A DNA stretch of 64,000 bases from Excoecaria cochinchinensis (Eukaryota > Streptophyta > Magnoliopsida > Malpighiales > Euphorbiaceae), in the NCBI GenBank assembly GCA_947683425.1, contig CANTUQ010000003.1:6483501-6547500 (forward strand). Direction: 5' to 3'. The translations under genes were made by a program, and so were the position numbers. Below the pieces are notes generated by a model. The model saw nothing but the letters and a program-made list of their open reading frames with translations. It was not told the origin of the DNA and searched no databases. The stretch's first letter is position 1, and every line of letters starts with the position of its first letter. Of the stretch, positions 23,157 through 34,629 are shown in pieces.

Positions 23157-24018
23157 TGATGCGGAACCCAATAGCTAACAAGCTACAAACCCACACATAC
23201 AAGATGGTTAGCAAAGAAACAAAGAGATAAAAATCCCTCCCTATTGAACCCCCAATCAACCTGTGATTGAAAATGCAAATAATCGGGAATTAAAGAAGAT
23301 GAAAAACGCCACAATCAAAATAATTGATAAGTTATTCAACTTCTTAATGCAATAGAAAAGAAAGCAAATAACTCCCTCTCTAAGCAAGTTAAATTCGGCC
23401 AAGCCAATTGAATTAATCAAGAAAATCAAAAGTCTCCCCTTACAATCTCATTTTTGTGGAGTATATATAGTCCCTTAAGCTTAAAAAAACCTAATTAATC
23501 AAATAGGCCTTAAAACATGGGCCTTATATCAAGATAACTAAAGCCCACACTAATTAACTTAAAATATAGCCCAAAAAGCCTAAAAAGAACTAATTAAATG
23601 AGCCCAAGCTAATTAAAGCCCATCTCACTTAAATAAACCCAAAAGAATAAGTTAAGGTCTAATATATTACAAATAATCAAATAAAAATAATAAATAAAAG
23701 CCTAAACTAAAAGCCCAAACAAAACAACCCGTTAAGTCCATTAATTGGCACATGCATTGCACATGTAATGTGTCACATGATGTGCATATGCATATGGCAC
23801 ATGCATAGCTCATGACATGGCACATGTCTAACACATGTCAAAGCACATGGATGGCACATGTCAAGGTCACATGACTTGCACATGCCTCTCTTCAAAGTCT
23901 CCTTTTGATTTGGCTTCTTCATAGCTATAGTAAACCACCTTCAAGCCTTCTTGAACTTCTCCAAATTTGATCTCCATGAATCCGAACTTGCAATGTTTAC
24001 CCCCTTATGCACGCATCA
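23157..24018 (-). repeat. 5' LTR of the small element, 862 bp
   Basis: Begins TGATGCGTGCAT at 24018 and ends GGGTTCCGCATCA at 23157 on the minus strand. Same landmarks as the other LTR, including ten CACATG words at 23745-23888. Confidence 0.85.
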
Positions 24019-24436
24019 ATAACGTTTGATTATATCAAAGCATAATGTTCCTTATGTAAGAAACCATGATAACCTCAGGTCAAAGGATTCAATAACATAT
24101 CTATTATAAGATCACTTATGACACTATCCCATGAAGTGATCTTACAGTGGGTCTATCCAGTTCTTTGTTCTGTAGCAAGTACCTATAGATTTGATTTATA
24201 TCATCATATATAATCATCCCATGATTATCAATACAAATCTATACTAGTCTTAATTTATCTTTATGCCCTTTTAGTGATAAATGACTAGGGATATCATGAA
24301 TAACATTGTTATTCATAAACATTACAATAATGTAACATGCCAATAATATTAATTTGAAGAAAACCATTATATATAAATGAAAATGTAATGATTATATCAA
24401 GGTCCAAATGCTTGGCCTAAGGCATAACCACTAACA

Positions 24437-24660
24437 TTTTGTCCTTAAGAGGTGTACCTATAAAAGTGTAGAAGTAACAATGCTGAATTGGGGACTGTAT
24501 ATTCCTCAATTTTTGTACCCAAGTTGGATTATTATTGTAGGAGGGCATTTGGAGCATGTAATGTTCCATTGGCCAAAACACCTTAAATATAAGACTTTGA
24601 ATAATGAGAATTGTGTCATTGAATTCTTAGCATGTAGAAAAATGAGTGTTTAGCAGGCTG
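24437..24660. other. Unassigned gap between copia-like LTR and T3 LTR
   Basis: About 220 bp that I could not match to either neighbour. It may be a diverged upstream part of the T3 5' LTR or a remnant of the copia element's internal 3' end. Confidence 0.4.
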
Positions 24661-26094
24661 TATCAACCAACAATAAGGCCAGAATGGGCTGTGAGGGTGA
24701 GAAAATGCGAAAGTGGGGAGTGAATGTTAGGGAGCTTGGAATGGAAAATTCTATTCTATCACGAGCACAACAGAATGCTCCTTTCGGTGATGTTTGCTAC
24801 TGTCATAGGTGCACGCAAGTGCGCAAGCACGACAGAGGCGAGGGCTACATTCTATCAGGGGCACGACTGGGGTCAGGATCGCGACGGAAGCTTTTTGCCA
24901 AGTCTGTCACGAGTGCGACACTTTTGAAAGTTTTAAATGACTTGTTGAATGATTATAATTGTTTAATCCATATGTATGAATAATGAATGAACATGTATAT
25001 GAGAACAACCTTTATGATATGCATGTGATTGTATATATACTTCCATACCATGTGAATGAATTATGAAGTGAGCCAAGGTGCAATTGAGCAAGGTAATGCT
25101 ACTTATCGAACGCTATAATAATGATATATTTTCTCTATTAATGGGAATAAACTGGACTAATAATTTAGCATGTGAGTCAAGTAGCGGATAGATAGGCATG
25201 CCCATAGGGTCTAAGTGCTCCAACCAAAAGTGTCTGATTCCTCTGGAATCCCAATGCATATTAAATCCTCTAGATTCTTAAACTATATATTATATCTCTT
25301 ATTGATTATTTATGTACCTTCGGGTGTTGATGCAAAAATGTTGTATCTATGGATACTGATGTGATTGTTGTACCTTCAGGTACTGATGCGATACTCGCTA
25401 TTCGCATCTTTTAATTGCAGGTAAGGCTTTAATAATAAAATAAGCTATATTGTGCAAATGAGTGCCATGTAATATGATATTGTTAAAGCGATGCGTAAAT
25501 ATTGATATGTATTAATATGACAACTGTACATGATGTTCTGATATGTTTTATTAGTTAATAGCACACCGAATTATATGAATGCAAGCATGTTAGAAGTGAA
25601 GCATGGATATATAGCAAGTAATGATATTATTTATCTTATGCTAGTTATTATATGAATATATGTATATTGTGTATAATGTTGTTGTTTCTCCGCTAAGCGT
25701 TATCGCTTAGCACGGATTTTAATTCGTGTATGTTCCAAGGTAAATTGATTGGAAGGACGTTCCCGCATTTTTGATTGATCAACACATTAGGATTCGATCC
25801 TTTGTGTAGGTTTTTGTTATTTCATATCAACTATATGTAATTAATGATTTTTGACATGTAAGATTTCTAATATGACTCAATATATGTGATGTTATCTAAT
25901 TAGAAAGTATGAGATAATATATGCATAGTGAATGTCTTCCGCTGCATGTGAATGAAATTAATTGGCTTAGAGTTGTGCATGATAATGTTATAGTATGAGA
26001 TGTGTATGAGATGTGTATGTGATGAGTGTGTTGTGACAACCATTCTCAACTACCGCAGTGAAGCTATATGAGTGGATGGGAATGGGGTGTTATA
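24661..26094 (+). repeat. T3 5' LTR, family A, truncated at its start
   Basis: Ends GGGGTGTTATA just before a PBS at 26100. Carries the family A landmarks in diverged form: a GC-rich degenerate palindromic patch (about 24750-24930), a GATAGATAGGCATGCCCATAG block (25190-25210) and the stem-loop CTAAGCGTTATCGCTTAG (25693-25710). No TGTAACACC start was found, so the left end is approximate. Confidence 0.6.
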
Positions 26095-26099
26095 GTTTG

Positions 26100-26112
26100 T
26101 GGTATCAGAGCC
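26100..26112 (+). other. T3 primer-binding site, tRNA-iMet
   Basis: Plus strand TGGTATCAGAGCC, five bases after the LTR end. Confidence 0.85.
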
Positions 26113-26201
26113 TAGGTTTAGTCGTTTTTGGGCATAACATAGATTAGTATGCGTATAGATGTGTTGATTAATGCAGACGTCCTTGTTTATATCTTAGATC
26201 A

Positions 26202-27290
26202 ATGGATCCTTCTCAAGATGCTAGAGAAGAGACCACAGAAAGCATGAATGCTAGAGATGTTAAAGTGTCTGAGTTTGGTTAGTCTGTACTAGCAAGTGTG
26301 GGACGTGATGTGCCCATGGTTCCTTTGGAAGCTTTACTCAAAATGTCGTAAGACATGGCAAGGTTGCTTAATCAAGTGATAACACCAAAGGCTCCATTAG
26401 AAACTTTGAGGAAGCATGGTGCCGAAGAGTTCTACAGAACTAGTTTGGATGAATCGGTTAAGGTTGAATATTGGATTGAGAGGATTCAGCGCGTATTGGA
26501 TGAGATAAGATGTCTTGCAGATCAGAAGGTTGAATGTGTGGTGTCACTGCTCCAAGGATATGCCTACGATTGGTGGAAACTAGTATTAAGGCATTCGATA
26601 CTTCTAGACCCTATTACTTGGGAATTCTTTGTACAGAAGTTTCGAAACAAGTACATTATGAAGGCCTATTAGGAAGCTAATTGGAAGCAATTTTTAAATC
26701 TCAGGCAGAGAGCTATGACAGTAGGCCAATATGAGAAGGAGTTCTATAGGTTGGGTAAGTATGCACCCTTGGGAGTGCTTAGTGAGTAGTTTAGATATCA
26801 GCAATTTGAGGATTGATTGATTAAACAGATCAAGGCATTGCTGATCTCAATGACCACATCTCAAACTATCAGTTACTACCAAATAGTGCAGGCAGCAATG
26901 AGAGCTGAAAGATCACTTGAGATTAAGATAGAGAGAATGCAAAGGAGAAATCCTAGGAGAGGTGGGGCACATTCGGGTAAAAGATCAAGAGATTCCTTTA
27001 TAGCACCTCCAGCTGAATCAACTAGCAGTCCAACTACTAGAGGCAGAAGGCAGGGATCTTCCTATGCATCTGGTACTGGCAGGGGTGCATCTGGTAATAG
27101 GAGTGAAGTGCTTGAATGTCCTCATTGTTATAAGATGCATAGATGGCATTGTTGGAAATTGACTGGGGCTTGCTTCAGATGTGGTAATACGGAGCACTAT
27201 CTAGCTAATTGTCCTAAGACTTATGAGGCATCAGGAGATCAGCAAAGGTGGCCAGTCCAGAGGGGGAATAGTATCAAAATTAGTGGATAG
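26202..27290 (+). pseudogene. T3 gag, Tekay/Del-like chromovirus, with stops
   Basis: ATG at 26202 opens MDPSQDAREETTESMNARD, related to the N-terminus of the short gags at 479 and 52718. In-frame stops interrupt it near 26279, 26348, 26669, 26787 and 26814. The capsid core is present: EYWIERIQRVLDEI, GYAYDWWKLV and FFVQKFRNKYI. A basic linker (RRNPRRGGAHSGKRSRD) leads to the cysteine-rich end, CPHCYKMHRWHCWK then the knuckle CFRCGNTEHYLANCP. It supplies the comparison showing that the short gags lack the capsid part. Not translatable as one protein without suppression. Confidence 0.85.
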
Positions 27291-27648
27291 ACCTCTTACA
27301 GCACCAGCAAGAGCTTATGCAATGAGAGCTCGAGAGAAGCAAGATGCGTTAGAGGTCATTGTGAGTACATTTCTACTCTTTAATATAGAAATGTTTGCAT
27401 TGATTGACCTTGGGTCTACGCACTCATATGTATGTTCTAAGAAATTATGTGATAAGATATCTGTTGTTGAGCATCTAGATTATGATATATGTGTGCCTAG
27501 CCCTTTGGGAAGTAGTGTGTACGTGAACAAAGTGTTTAGAGATTGCCCTTTACTAGTTCAAGACTATGTGTTCCTTATAGATTTTATTGAATTGCCTTTT
27601 GATGAATTCGATTTGATATTGGGCATGGATTGGTTAAGTAGGCAATGA
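27223..27648 (+). pseudogene. T3 retropepsin-like aspartic protease domain
   Basis: Overlaps the gag end in another frame. The active-site region reads ALIDLGSTHSYV, whereas plant Ty3 proteins of this kind more usually have D-P-G-[AS]-T; the flap-side end has FDLILGMDWL followed by a stop at 27646. Fusion to gag and RT is expected for an intact polyprotein but is broken here by frameshift and stop. Confidence 0.8.
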
Positions 27649-28534
27649 GCTGTAGTGGACTGTAGGAAGAAAACTATTGTGCTTAGCAGTACAGAGAAGT
27701 CTAAAGTGGTTGTAAGAGGAGTGTGCTCTAATCCGCTAGTAGATGTAATTTCTACTGTGCAAGCTTATCGGTGTTTAAGGAAAGGATGTGAGGCTTTCTT
27801 AGCCCTTGTGTTGGATTCGAAGAGAGAACAAGTGGAAATCCAGGATATTCCAATAGTAAGGGAATTTTTGGATGTTTTTTTCGAAGAGTTATCTGGTGTA
27901 CCACTAATAAGGGAAGTAGAGTTGGTTATTGACATTGTGCCTAGTATAACACCTATATTTAAGGCACCTTATCGGATTGCTCCTACTGAGTTGAAGGAAT
28001 TGAAGACTCAGTTACAAGAGTTGTTGGATAGGGGTTTCATAAGACCTAGTGTATCTCCTTAGGGAGTACTAGTGATATTTGTAAAGAAGAAAGATGAGTC
28101 TATGAGGATGTGTATCAATTATAGGCAGCTGAATAAGGTGACAATGAAGAATAAATATCCTCTGCTAAGGGTTGAGGATTTGTTTGACCAGTTGAAGGGA
28201 GCTGGCGTGTTCTCTAAAATTGATCTGAGGACTTGGTACAATCAGTTGCAAGTGAAAAAGGAAGATGTACCAAGACCACATTTAGGACTCGATATGGACA
28301 TTATGAATTTCTAGTAATGCCATTCGAGTTGACAAATGCGTCTGCTGCATTTATGGATTTGATGAATAGGGTGTTCAGACTGTTTTTGGATTAGTTTGTA
28401 GTCATGTTTATTGATGATATTTTTGTGTATTTGAAGGATGAGAATGAGCATGAGCAACATTTGAGGATTGTGCTTCAGACTTTAAGGGAGCATCAGTTGT
28501 TTTCGAAGCTAAGTGTGAATTATGGCTGAAAGAA
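27649..28534 (+). pseudogene. T3 reverse transcriptase, frameshifted
   Basis: The segment to 28062 has the connecting region (PIVREFLDVFFEEL, APYRIAPTELKELK, LLDRGFIRPSVSP). After a stop, 28072-28314 has FVKKKDESMRMCINYRQLN and FSKIDLRTWYNQL. After a further frame change comes MPFELTNASAAFMDLMN and MFIDDIFVY, the F-x-D-D catalytic box, with another stop before it. All RT landmarks are in the expected order, so this is an ordinary decayed copy. Confidence 0.85.
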
Positions 28535-28910
28535 GTGTCTTTCTTGGGTCACATTATTTCTTCTGAGGGTGTTAAGGTTGATCCAGCTAAGATTGAAGTT
28601 GTAGTGAATTGGAAACCACCCAAGAATGTGCCTGAGGTACAAAGCTTCTTGGGATTAACAGGGTATTATCGTCGCTTTGCGAAGGGTTTCTCAGTGATTG
28701 CTTCTCCGCTTACTAAGTCACTTTGTAAGGGAGTAAAGTTTGAGGGGTCAAATAAGTGTCAAACCAGTTTCAAACAGTTGAAGAGAATGTTAGTTGAAGC
28801 ACCAATTTTGACTCAAGCTATTTCGGGTAAGGAGTATCGTTTGTATAGTGATGCTTCTAAAATCGGATTGGGATGTGTATTGATGCAGGATGGTAAGGCT
28901 GTGGCTTATG
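28535..28910 (+). pseudogene. T3 RT thumb and RNase H start, cut by T2
   Basis: Open frame with FLGHIISSEGVKVDP, VQSFLGLTGYYRRFAKGFS and the RNase H opening LYSDASKIGLGCVLMQDGK (first catalytic Asp visible). It breaks off at 28910, where the T2 LTR terminus TGTGACACGTG starts. TTATG at 28906-28910 is the candidate T2 TSD. The rest of RNase H, integrase and any chromodomain are not in the window. Confidence 0.85.
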
Positions 28911-31900
28911 TGTGACACGTGTGGCCCGAATCCCAGCCCGTTTTAAGGGTCCGAGAAGGGTTAGCGTCTAGATTTTGGGTAACACGAGACATTTTGGTAT
29001 CCCCTACCTAGTAGAACATTGGAAGGTTCATCTAATCCCATGAAATGTTTAGGCACCTTTGAGGTATTTTGGAATCGTCACCCAATTTACAAGAAATTAG
29101 GAAAGGTCATCTAACCTTAGGGGTCTTAAACCAAAGAAGGTGTTCGGAACGTCACTCTTATTAATGCCATAAGTTAAGTTTATAATTGAGTTTTAAGAAA
29201 TCGAAATTCTATCTCTCATCTCACGCGATCATGCAAGAAATGTAATATGCATTTTCAAGCATTCTTAGAAAAGCAGTAGAGAAAGCGATAAGGAAAGCGT
29301 TAAATAAATTACAAGTGAAAAATATAGGATAGAACAATCCCCAACATAAAGAAAGCATAAATAAATATATGAATAAAATTGCCCCAAAAATAATTACAAG
29401 GGCTCAAGATAAATAATACATAAAAAAATAAGATAAAATACATCATACATAAATCGAGACATTTATTAGATTTTAGGAACATTGGTTCCTCATGTTAACT
29501 TAAAAAATTGGAGAACTATTGTAGACACCAGGACCTGAGGCAGCACAGATCAGAGTTACCAAATGATATCATGATAAGATGCCTTGCCATAGGCAAAAAG
29601 GTTAAAAATGGTGATTTCCTTGTAAAATTTACATTTTAGAGTGAAAAATTGAAAAAAAATAATAAAAAATATTTTGAAAATTAGATTTGAAAAATGGGGC
29701 TTAGAAATTGTAATATTTTTAGTTTAATTGAAAAAAAAAATTCAGAGCGTCGGCCGCACGGCAGCGCCTACAGCAGCGCGCTTCTGCGTGTAGCGCGTCG
29801 CGCGTAAGGCGACATCCCGCGCAATGCGCGATTGTTCGCGCGCACGCTGGGTGAGCACATTCTCCAAGCATGCGTGACGGACGCCCATTCCTCGCCAGCG
29901 ACGCGCGTCCGATAGCCCTGTCCGCCGCAAATCTGCCGAAATCGCCCGAAATTCAGATTTTTTCGATTTTTTACCCAAAAATTCATTTTTTATCCCATTT
30001 TTTTAGGATTTTTAAGGATTTATTCAATTTCTAATATTTAAAATACTGAATATCTGATTTAATTAGATCTGATCCCTTTCAATTATTATTTCTTTCCTAT
30101 TTTCTCCATATAAAATGAAAAAGATGAAAAAATCAAAAGTGGGAATTTTTCTAGAGTTTTTTTCTTCATCTTTTCTCTTCTTCTTCCTCTCAAATTCTCT
30201 CAAAAATTTTCAGACTTTCCCCACCAAAAAAGAACAAAAAAAATTAGTTCATCTTTTTAATTTTTTTTTCCAATAGGATTTCTTCTAAACATATATTTAG
30301 AAGGAGTTTTGTTGGTTGATTTAATTTTGAGACAAATACAACAATTATTTGCTCTCAAAATTATTTTTTTATCTTTTTATTTGTGTTCAATCAAACTTTT
30401 TCCATTGGTTTTCTTTTGAATCTATTTTTGATGAAAAAATAATTTTGAGACAAAGAAAACAATTTTTTGTTATCAAAATCTATTTTTTCATTTTATTTTC
30501 TAAAAACAAGTTTTTCTTTCAAGTATATTTTTCCTTGGAATAAAATTCCAACATTTTTATTATTCAATTCTAATCTTGCAAATCAAGAATAAGGAAATCA
30601 ATCAACATTTTTACCTTCATCGAATCCGAAACTCTGAGGGTAAACATTCTGGGCCTAATCTTTTATTTCTAATTTTATTATTTTGTTCATATTTAATTTA
30701 TTAACATGTATATTATTATTTTTTTTATTATTTTCATTTATTTATTTTTTTGTTCTATTGCTTTTATATTTGTCTCATTTAATATGTTAATATATTATTT
30801 TTGTTCATGTAAATATTGATTTTCTTATCATTTCTAACATGTAAATATTGGTTTCTTTTAAATCCTAACATGTAAATAATTTATTTTTTTCCTTTGATTT
30901 CTCATTATTTTTAACATATAATTAATAAATTCATTTTAATTGATATTTTTACCATGTAAATGTTTTATATTAATTGTGATTATATTGATTAACCATGTCG
31001 TTCATTTAATTGCTATCATTATTTTGTTATCCATGTTTTATCATTCTTTTATCATTGTCATTGCTATTTATTCATTCATTTATTTATTTTCATTATTAAT
31101 CATTATTATTATCATGTTCATATTTTTACATATTAACTCATTAACATATTTTATTTATTTCAGTTAAATCATTTAATTCTTTTATCTTTTAATGTATATT
31201 TTCACTTATTTTGATTTATTAACATTTTAATTCAATTATCATTCTTTCACATCACCTTGTTTTATTTTAATTTGTCATTCATTTATTATTATTTAATTGA
31301 TTTAATTACTAACATTATTTTATTTGTGCTTTATTTTTATTTCACATCTTATTTTCCCTTTTAGGCATTTTTGTGAGCACACGAAGAGATCCAAAAGGCT
31401 CATTTTTGGTTAAATGTTTAATTGTTTTATTTGTAATATTTTATTTATTTGCCTTATTTATTTTGCCATGGAATTTTCTTATAAAATTGTTTATTTTAAG
31501 CACGCAAAAAATAAAATCACAAAAATATTTTTATTAATTAACTTGGAACCTTTCCTAATAAAAATGGGACCAATGTCCCAATTTTCTCCATCCAAAATAA
31601 AATTGTCACATCAAAATTGTTTTATAATAAATATACATGCGAGGACCAATGTCCTCATCTTTAATATATGTCCCGTTTTATGCATGTTTTGTATTTTATT
31701 TATAATGGGGGTTGTATTCCGCCCCTAGTTTTGTTGTAATTTATTTTCATGCACTCTATTTTAATTATGCTTTATTTATTTACCGCTGTCCCTTGAATGG
31801 ACAACCTGCGCTTTAATTAACTGCATTAAAATGAATGAGAAATAGGATAAAACTCTCAATTCAAAACTCAATTATAAACTTAACCAAGGTATGAATAAAT

Positions 31901-34112
31901 GGGAAGTCCTGAACCCACTCTAATCTTAGGCTCAACGAGGTTAGAGGACTATCTTAATGTTTCATTGGGATGGGGCCTCCAAGATATCTCTTGTGGCTCA
32001 CCAAAAGGCCCAACTCGAATAATCCTAGGCTTCACAGGGTTAGAGGATCATTCCAAAGTTTTATTACGATGAGGTCTCCAATATACCTTTGGCATGCCTA
32101 AAATGGATATATATGCACCGTCTTAGGCTCACTGAGGCTAGACGACCTGTCCCAATGTTCTATTGGGTGGCGACTCCAAGAAACCTCCTTGTTGCCCAAC
32201 ATAGACGCAATTATAATTTGTTACAAGTTTTAATAAACCTCTTTCGAAAGCCCTAAAAGCGGGCTATTCGAGGCGCCCCGGTGTTCGACGCGCGTCACAA
32301 CTATTTTTGGGCATTAATTAAAAAAATTGGGATGAGTGATCCCATTTTATGAAAATTAATTCTCCATTTGAAAGCGATATTTTATTGGTTAAAATAGGAT
32401 ATTGGTCCATTTTATTAGAAAAAAAAACCCAATTTATTAATAAAAATAATTTTAGTGGTTTTTTCTTAAACGTGCATAAAAATAAATAAATTTATATAAA
32501 ATATGCAAATACGACAAATAAATCGAAATAAAGGAAAATGTAGAATCTAAATATACAAACCAAAAAGAGGCTCTTAATTCCTTGATCCTCCATATTTGTC
32601 CATGGGTAATACTCAAATAAAAAGACAAGTATTATAGCCAAAAAGAAAAAGAAAATTAAGGTTATTAATTAAATCAAATCGAATAAAATACATAAAAATA
32701 ATAAATAAATAAATAAATAAAAATGAATAAATAAATTAAATGAAAAACATAAAATAAAATAATGAGCCAAATTAAATTAAATGAATCCAACTAACAAATA
32801 TATTAATTAAGCAAATCAAGTAAATAAATCAAATAAATAAAAAGGATAAAAACATATAAGGGTGAGAATGAATGAATTTGTATGTGTGGACAAAATAAAT
32901 TGGCCCCACTTGGATAATGCATGAGAATTAAGGGAAAAAAGAAAAAAGATGGCCACTGTTCACGTGGCCATCATGCAAAGAAAAAAAAAATAACTTAATT
33001 GAGTTAACCAAAGAGTATAGTGGAATTAAAGATGCAAAATTGATATGATTAAATTAACTATTTACATGTCATCACAATTAACATAAAATTTTAAATGGCA
33101 AAAAAAAAATCAATCAAATCAAAATAAATTAATTAATTACATGTTAAAAATAACAAGAAATCAATGTTTACATGAAAAAAACATAATTAAATAAGAAATA
33201 AGAGAATAAGATGAAAATAATTAGTTTAGAGCCCAAAAAATTTACCCTCAGATTTAAATTTGATGGAAGGAATATGATGATTGATCTTCTTAAAAAAATT
33301 CACAAAGAAATAATTTAGAAGTGAAATTAATTCCTTTTGTTTGTGGAGAAAACAAAGAAATTAATTTGGATGCTTAAGACTATAAAATTGATTTTTCAAT
33401 CTCAATTGATCCTTGTTAATTGAAAAAAAGCAATATGAAATTAAGGCATAAAAATCAAAAAAGTAGAAAAGAAATTCTCTCAAAAAAAGATCTAAAAAAA
33501 ATAATGGAGGCTCCCTCTAGGTTTTTTCATCTTAAACTATTTATATCCCTCAAAATAAAAAGCCCTAATTCTATTAGGAAAAGGAAATTAATTTTAATCT
33601 AAATTCTCTATTTTTTCATGATGAAATTAGCTTTTATTTTTAATTATCTAAAAAAAATGATTGAGACTTCAAATTGGACTCAAAATCTCAGATTTGGGTC
33701 AAAAAATGCATTTTCGGCGAAAAAGGGCAAAAATCGGCGGGCTGGGGCGAGTTGGATGAGTGCGACGGGCGCTGGGGGCTAGTTGTGGCCACAACTCGCG
33801 CTGGAGGCCACATCTCGCGCTGCACGAGGCGTGGATCATCGCGCAGTGCTGGTGGATTCGTCCCAGTGCACCGCGACAGTCGCAACCCTCCGAAAAATAT
33901 TTTTTTTTCATTAAAACTTTTTGACCTAAAATCAATACTTTCAAGCTCCTTTTTCATTTTTAATTTTCAAAATATATATTTTAAGGTTTTTTATTTCTGA
34001 GAAGCAAATTTTCAGAAGGAAATCATCGCTTCAAACATTTTTTCTTGTGAACAGGCATCTAATCATCATTTGGTAACACTAGTCTTTGCTGCTTTGGGAC
34101 CCAGTGTCTACA
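28911..34112 (-). repeat. T2 3' LTR, about 2.4 kb without its insert
   Basis: Starts TGTAGACACTGGGTCCC at 34112 on the minus strand and ends CACGTGTCACA at 28911. A CpG-dense block lies at about 33715-33890, 220-400 bp from the start. Interrupted at 29519/32305 by a solo LTR. Confidence 0.75.
29520..32299 (+). mobile_element. Solo family B LTR with TSD ACTAT
   Basis: Begins TGTAGACACCAGGACC and ends CGACGCGCGTCACA, 2,780 bp, flanked by ACTAT at 29515-29519 and 32300-32304. No internal region, so this is a solo LTR, presumably left by LTR-LTR recombination. CpG-dense block at about 29745-29945 in an otherwise A+T-rich sequence. It lies in the opposite orientation to its host LTR. Confidence 0.9.
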
Positions 34113-34130
34113 GTTGCCCCAATTTTTAGG
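34113..34130 (-). promoter_or_regulatory. T2 polypurine tract
   Basis: The minus strand reads CTAAAAATTGGGGCAA immediately before the LTR start, as in T1 and T5. Confidence 0.7.
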
Positions 34131-34289
34131 GAAACTAGTGCATGGGTGCCTAGGTGAGCCAAAACTCAGAGAAAGAAGGAAAGAGACACGTACCTGAGAA
34201 AGTTGTCTTTCCGATTTGAATGAAATCATTAGGTAGTTACCGTTAATTTGTCAACGTGTTAACCCTCGTTGCTGCGGTGTCTAGCCTTT

Positions 34290-34624
34290 CATGCGGTTGC
34301 GGTCTATAATCGACCTTAAAGAGTGTTTAGCCTCCGTCATTTTGGCATCTAACCTATGTGGTGTCTAGCCTCAGCCTTTTCAGTATCTAACATGTTGATG
34401 CGGTGTCTAACCTCCTCCGGTGCGGCATCTAACCAAGCAGTGTATAGCCCCAGCCATGTAGGTATCTAACCTGTTAATGCGGTGTCTAAGCTCCATCGTT
34501 TTGGAATCTAACCTGTGCGGAGTCTAGCCTCAGCCGTTTCGGTATCTAACCTGTTGATGCGGTGTCTAACCTCCTCCATTGTTGCATCTAACATGTGCAT
34601 TGTCTAGCCCCAGCCGTGTCGGTA
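34290..34624. repeat. Degenerate repeats GCGGTGTCTAACCTCC / GGCATCTAACC
   Basis: Irregular units of about 30-60 bp in the T2 internal 3' end. They resume at 37032-37160 beyond the family A solo LTR, and similar words occur at 55780-55965 in T5. Confidence 0.75.
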
Positions 34625-34629
34625 TCCAA

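Larger units (their letters stand above)
20059..24018 (-). mobile_element. Small non-autonomous Ty3-like LTR element with TGATGCG...CGCATCA ends
   Basis: Complete insertion: identical 5-bp TSD ATAAC at 20054-20058 and 24019-24023, LTRs at 20059-20871 and 23157-24018, PBS for tRNA-iMet at 23142-23154 and PPT at 20872-20892. The internal part is only 2.3 kb and has no protease, RT or integrase. It contains a gag-like start and an acidic ORF. The LTR pair differs by scattered substitutions and an extra segment of about 50-70 bp near 23283-23355. The lineage within Ty3 is not settled; the iMet PBS and the PPT are compatible with a chromovirus. Confidence 0.85.
19322..24436 (-). repeat. Ty1/copia-like LTR, split by a later insertion
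   Basis: On the minus strand it begins TGTTAGTGGTTATGCC at 24436. It runs to 24024, is interrupted by the element at 20059-24018, and resumes at 20053 down to 19322, where T1 adjoins. At least 1.14 kb of LTR is left. Wording such as GGCCCCTCGATAAGTAGG and GATCACTTCATGGGATAG recalls plant copia LTRs; this is from memory of the style, not a search. The downstream end is not in the window. Confidence 0.55.

Noticed and set aside
24684..24983. 99-codon frame as a host gene
   Set aside because: Lies in the GC-rich patch of the T3 LTR, with no recognisable domain and no conservation in other LTRs.
29742..29986. Overlapping Arg/Ala-rich frames in the solo LTR
   Set aside because: Caused by the CpG-dense block with few stop codons; overlapping frames on one strand with no homologue in sister LTRs.
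30349..31728. Phe/Ile-rich frames in the solo LTR at 29520
   Set aside because: A+T-rich LTR sequence with TTTATT words; no domain and not kept in the T1 or T4 LTRs.
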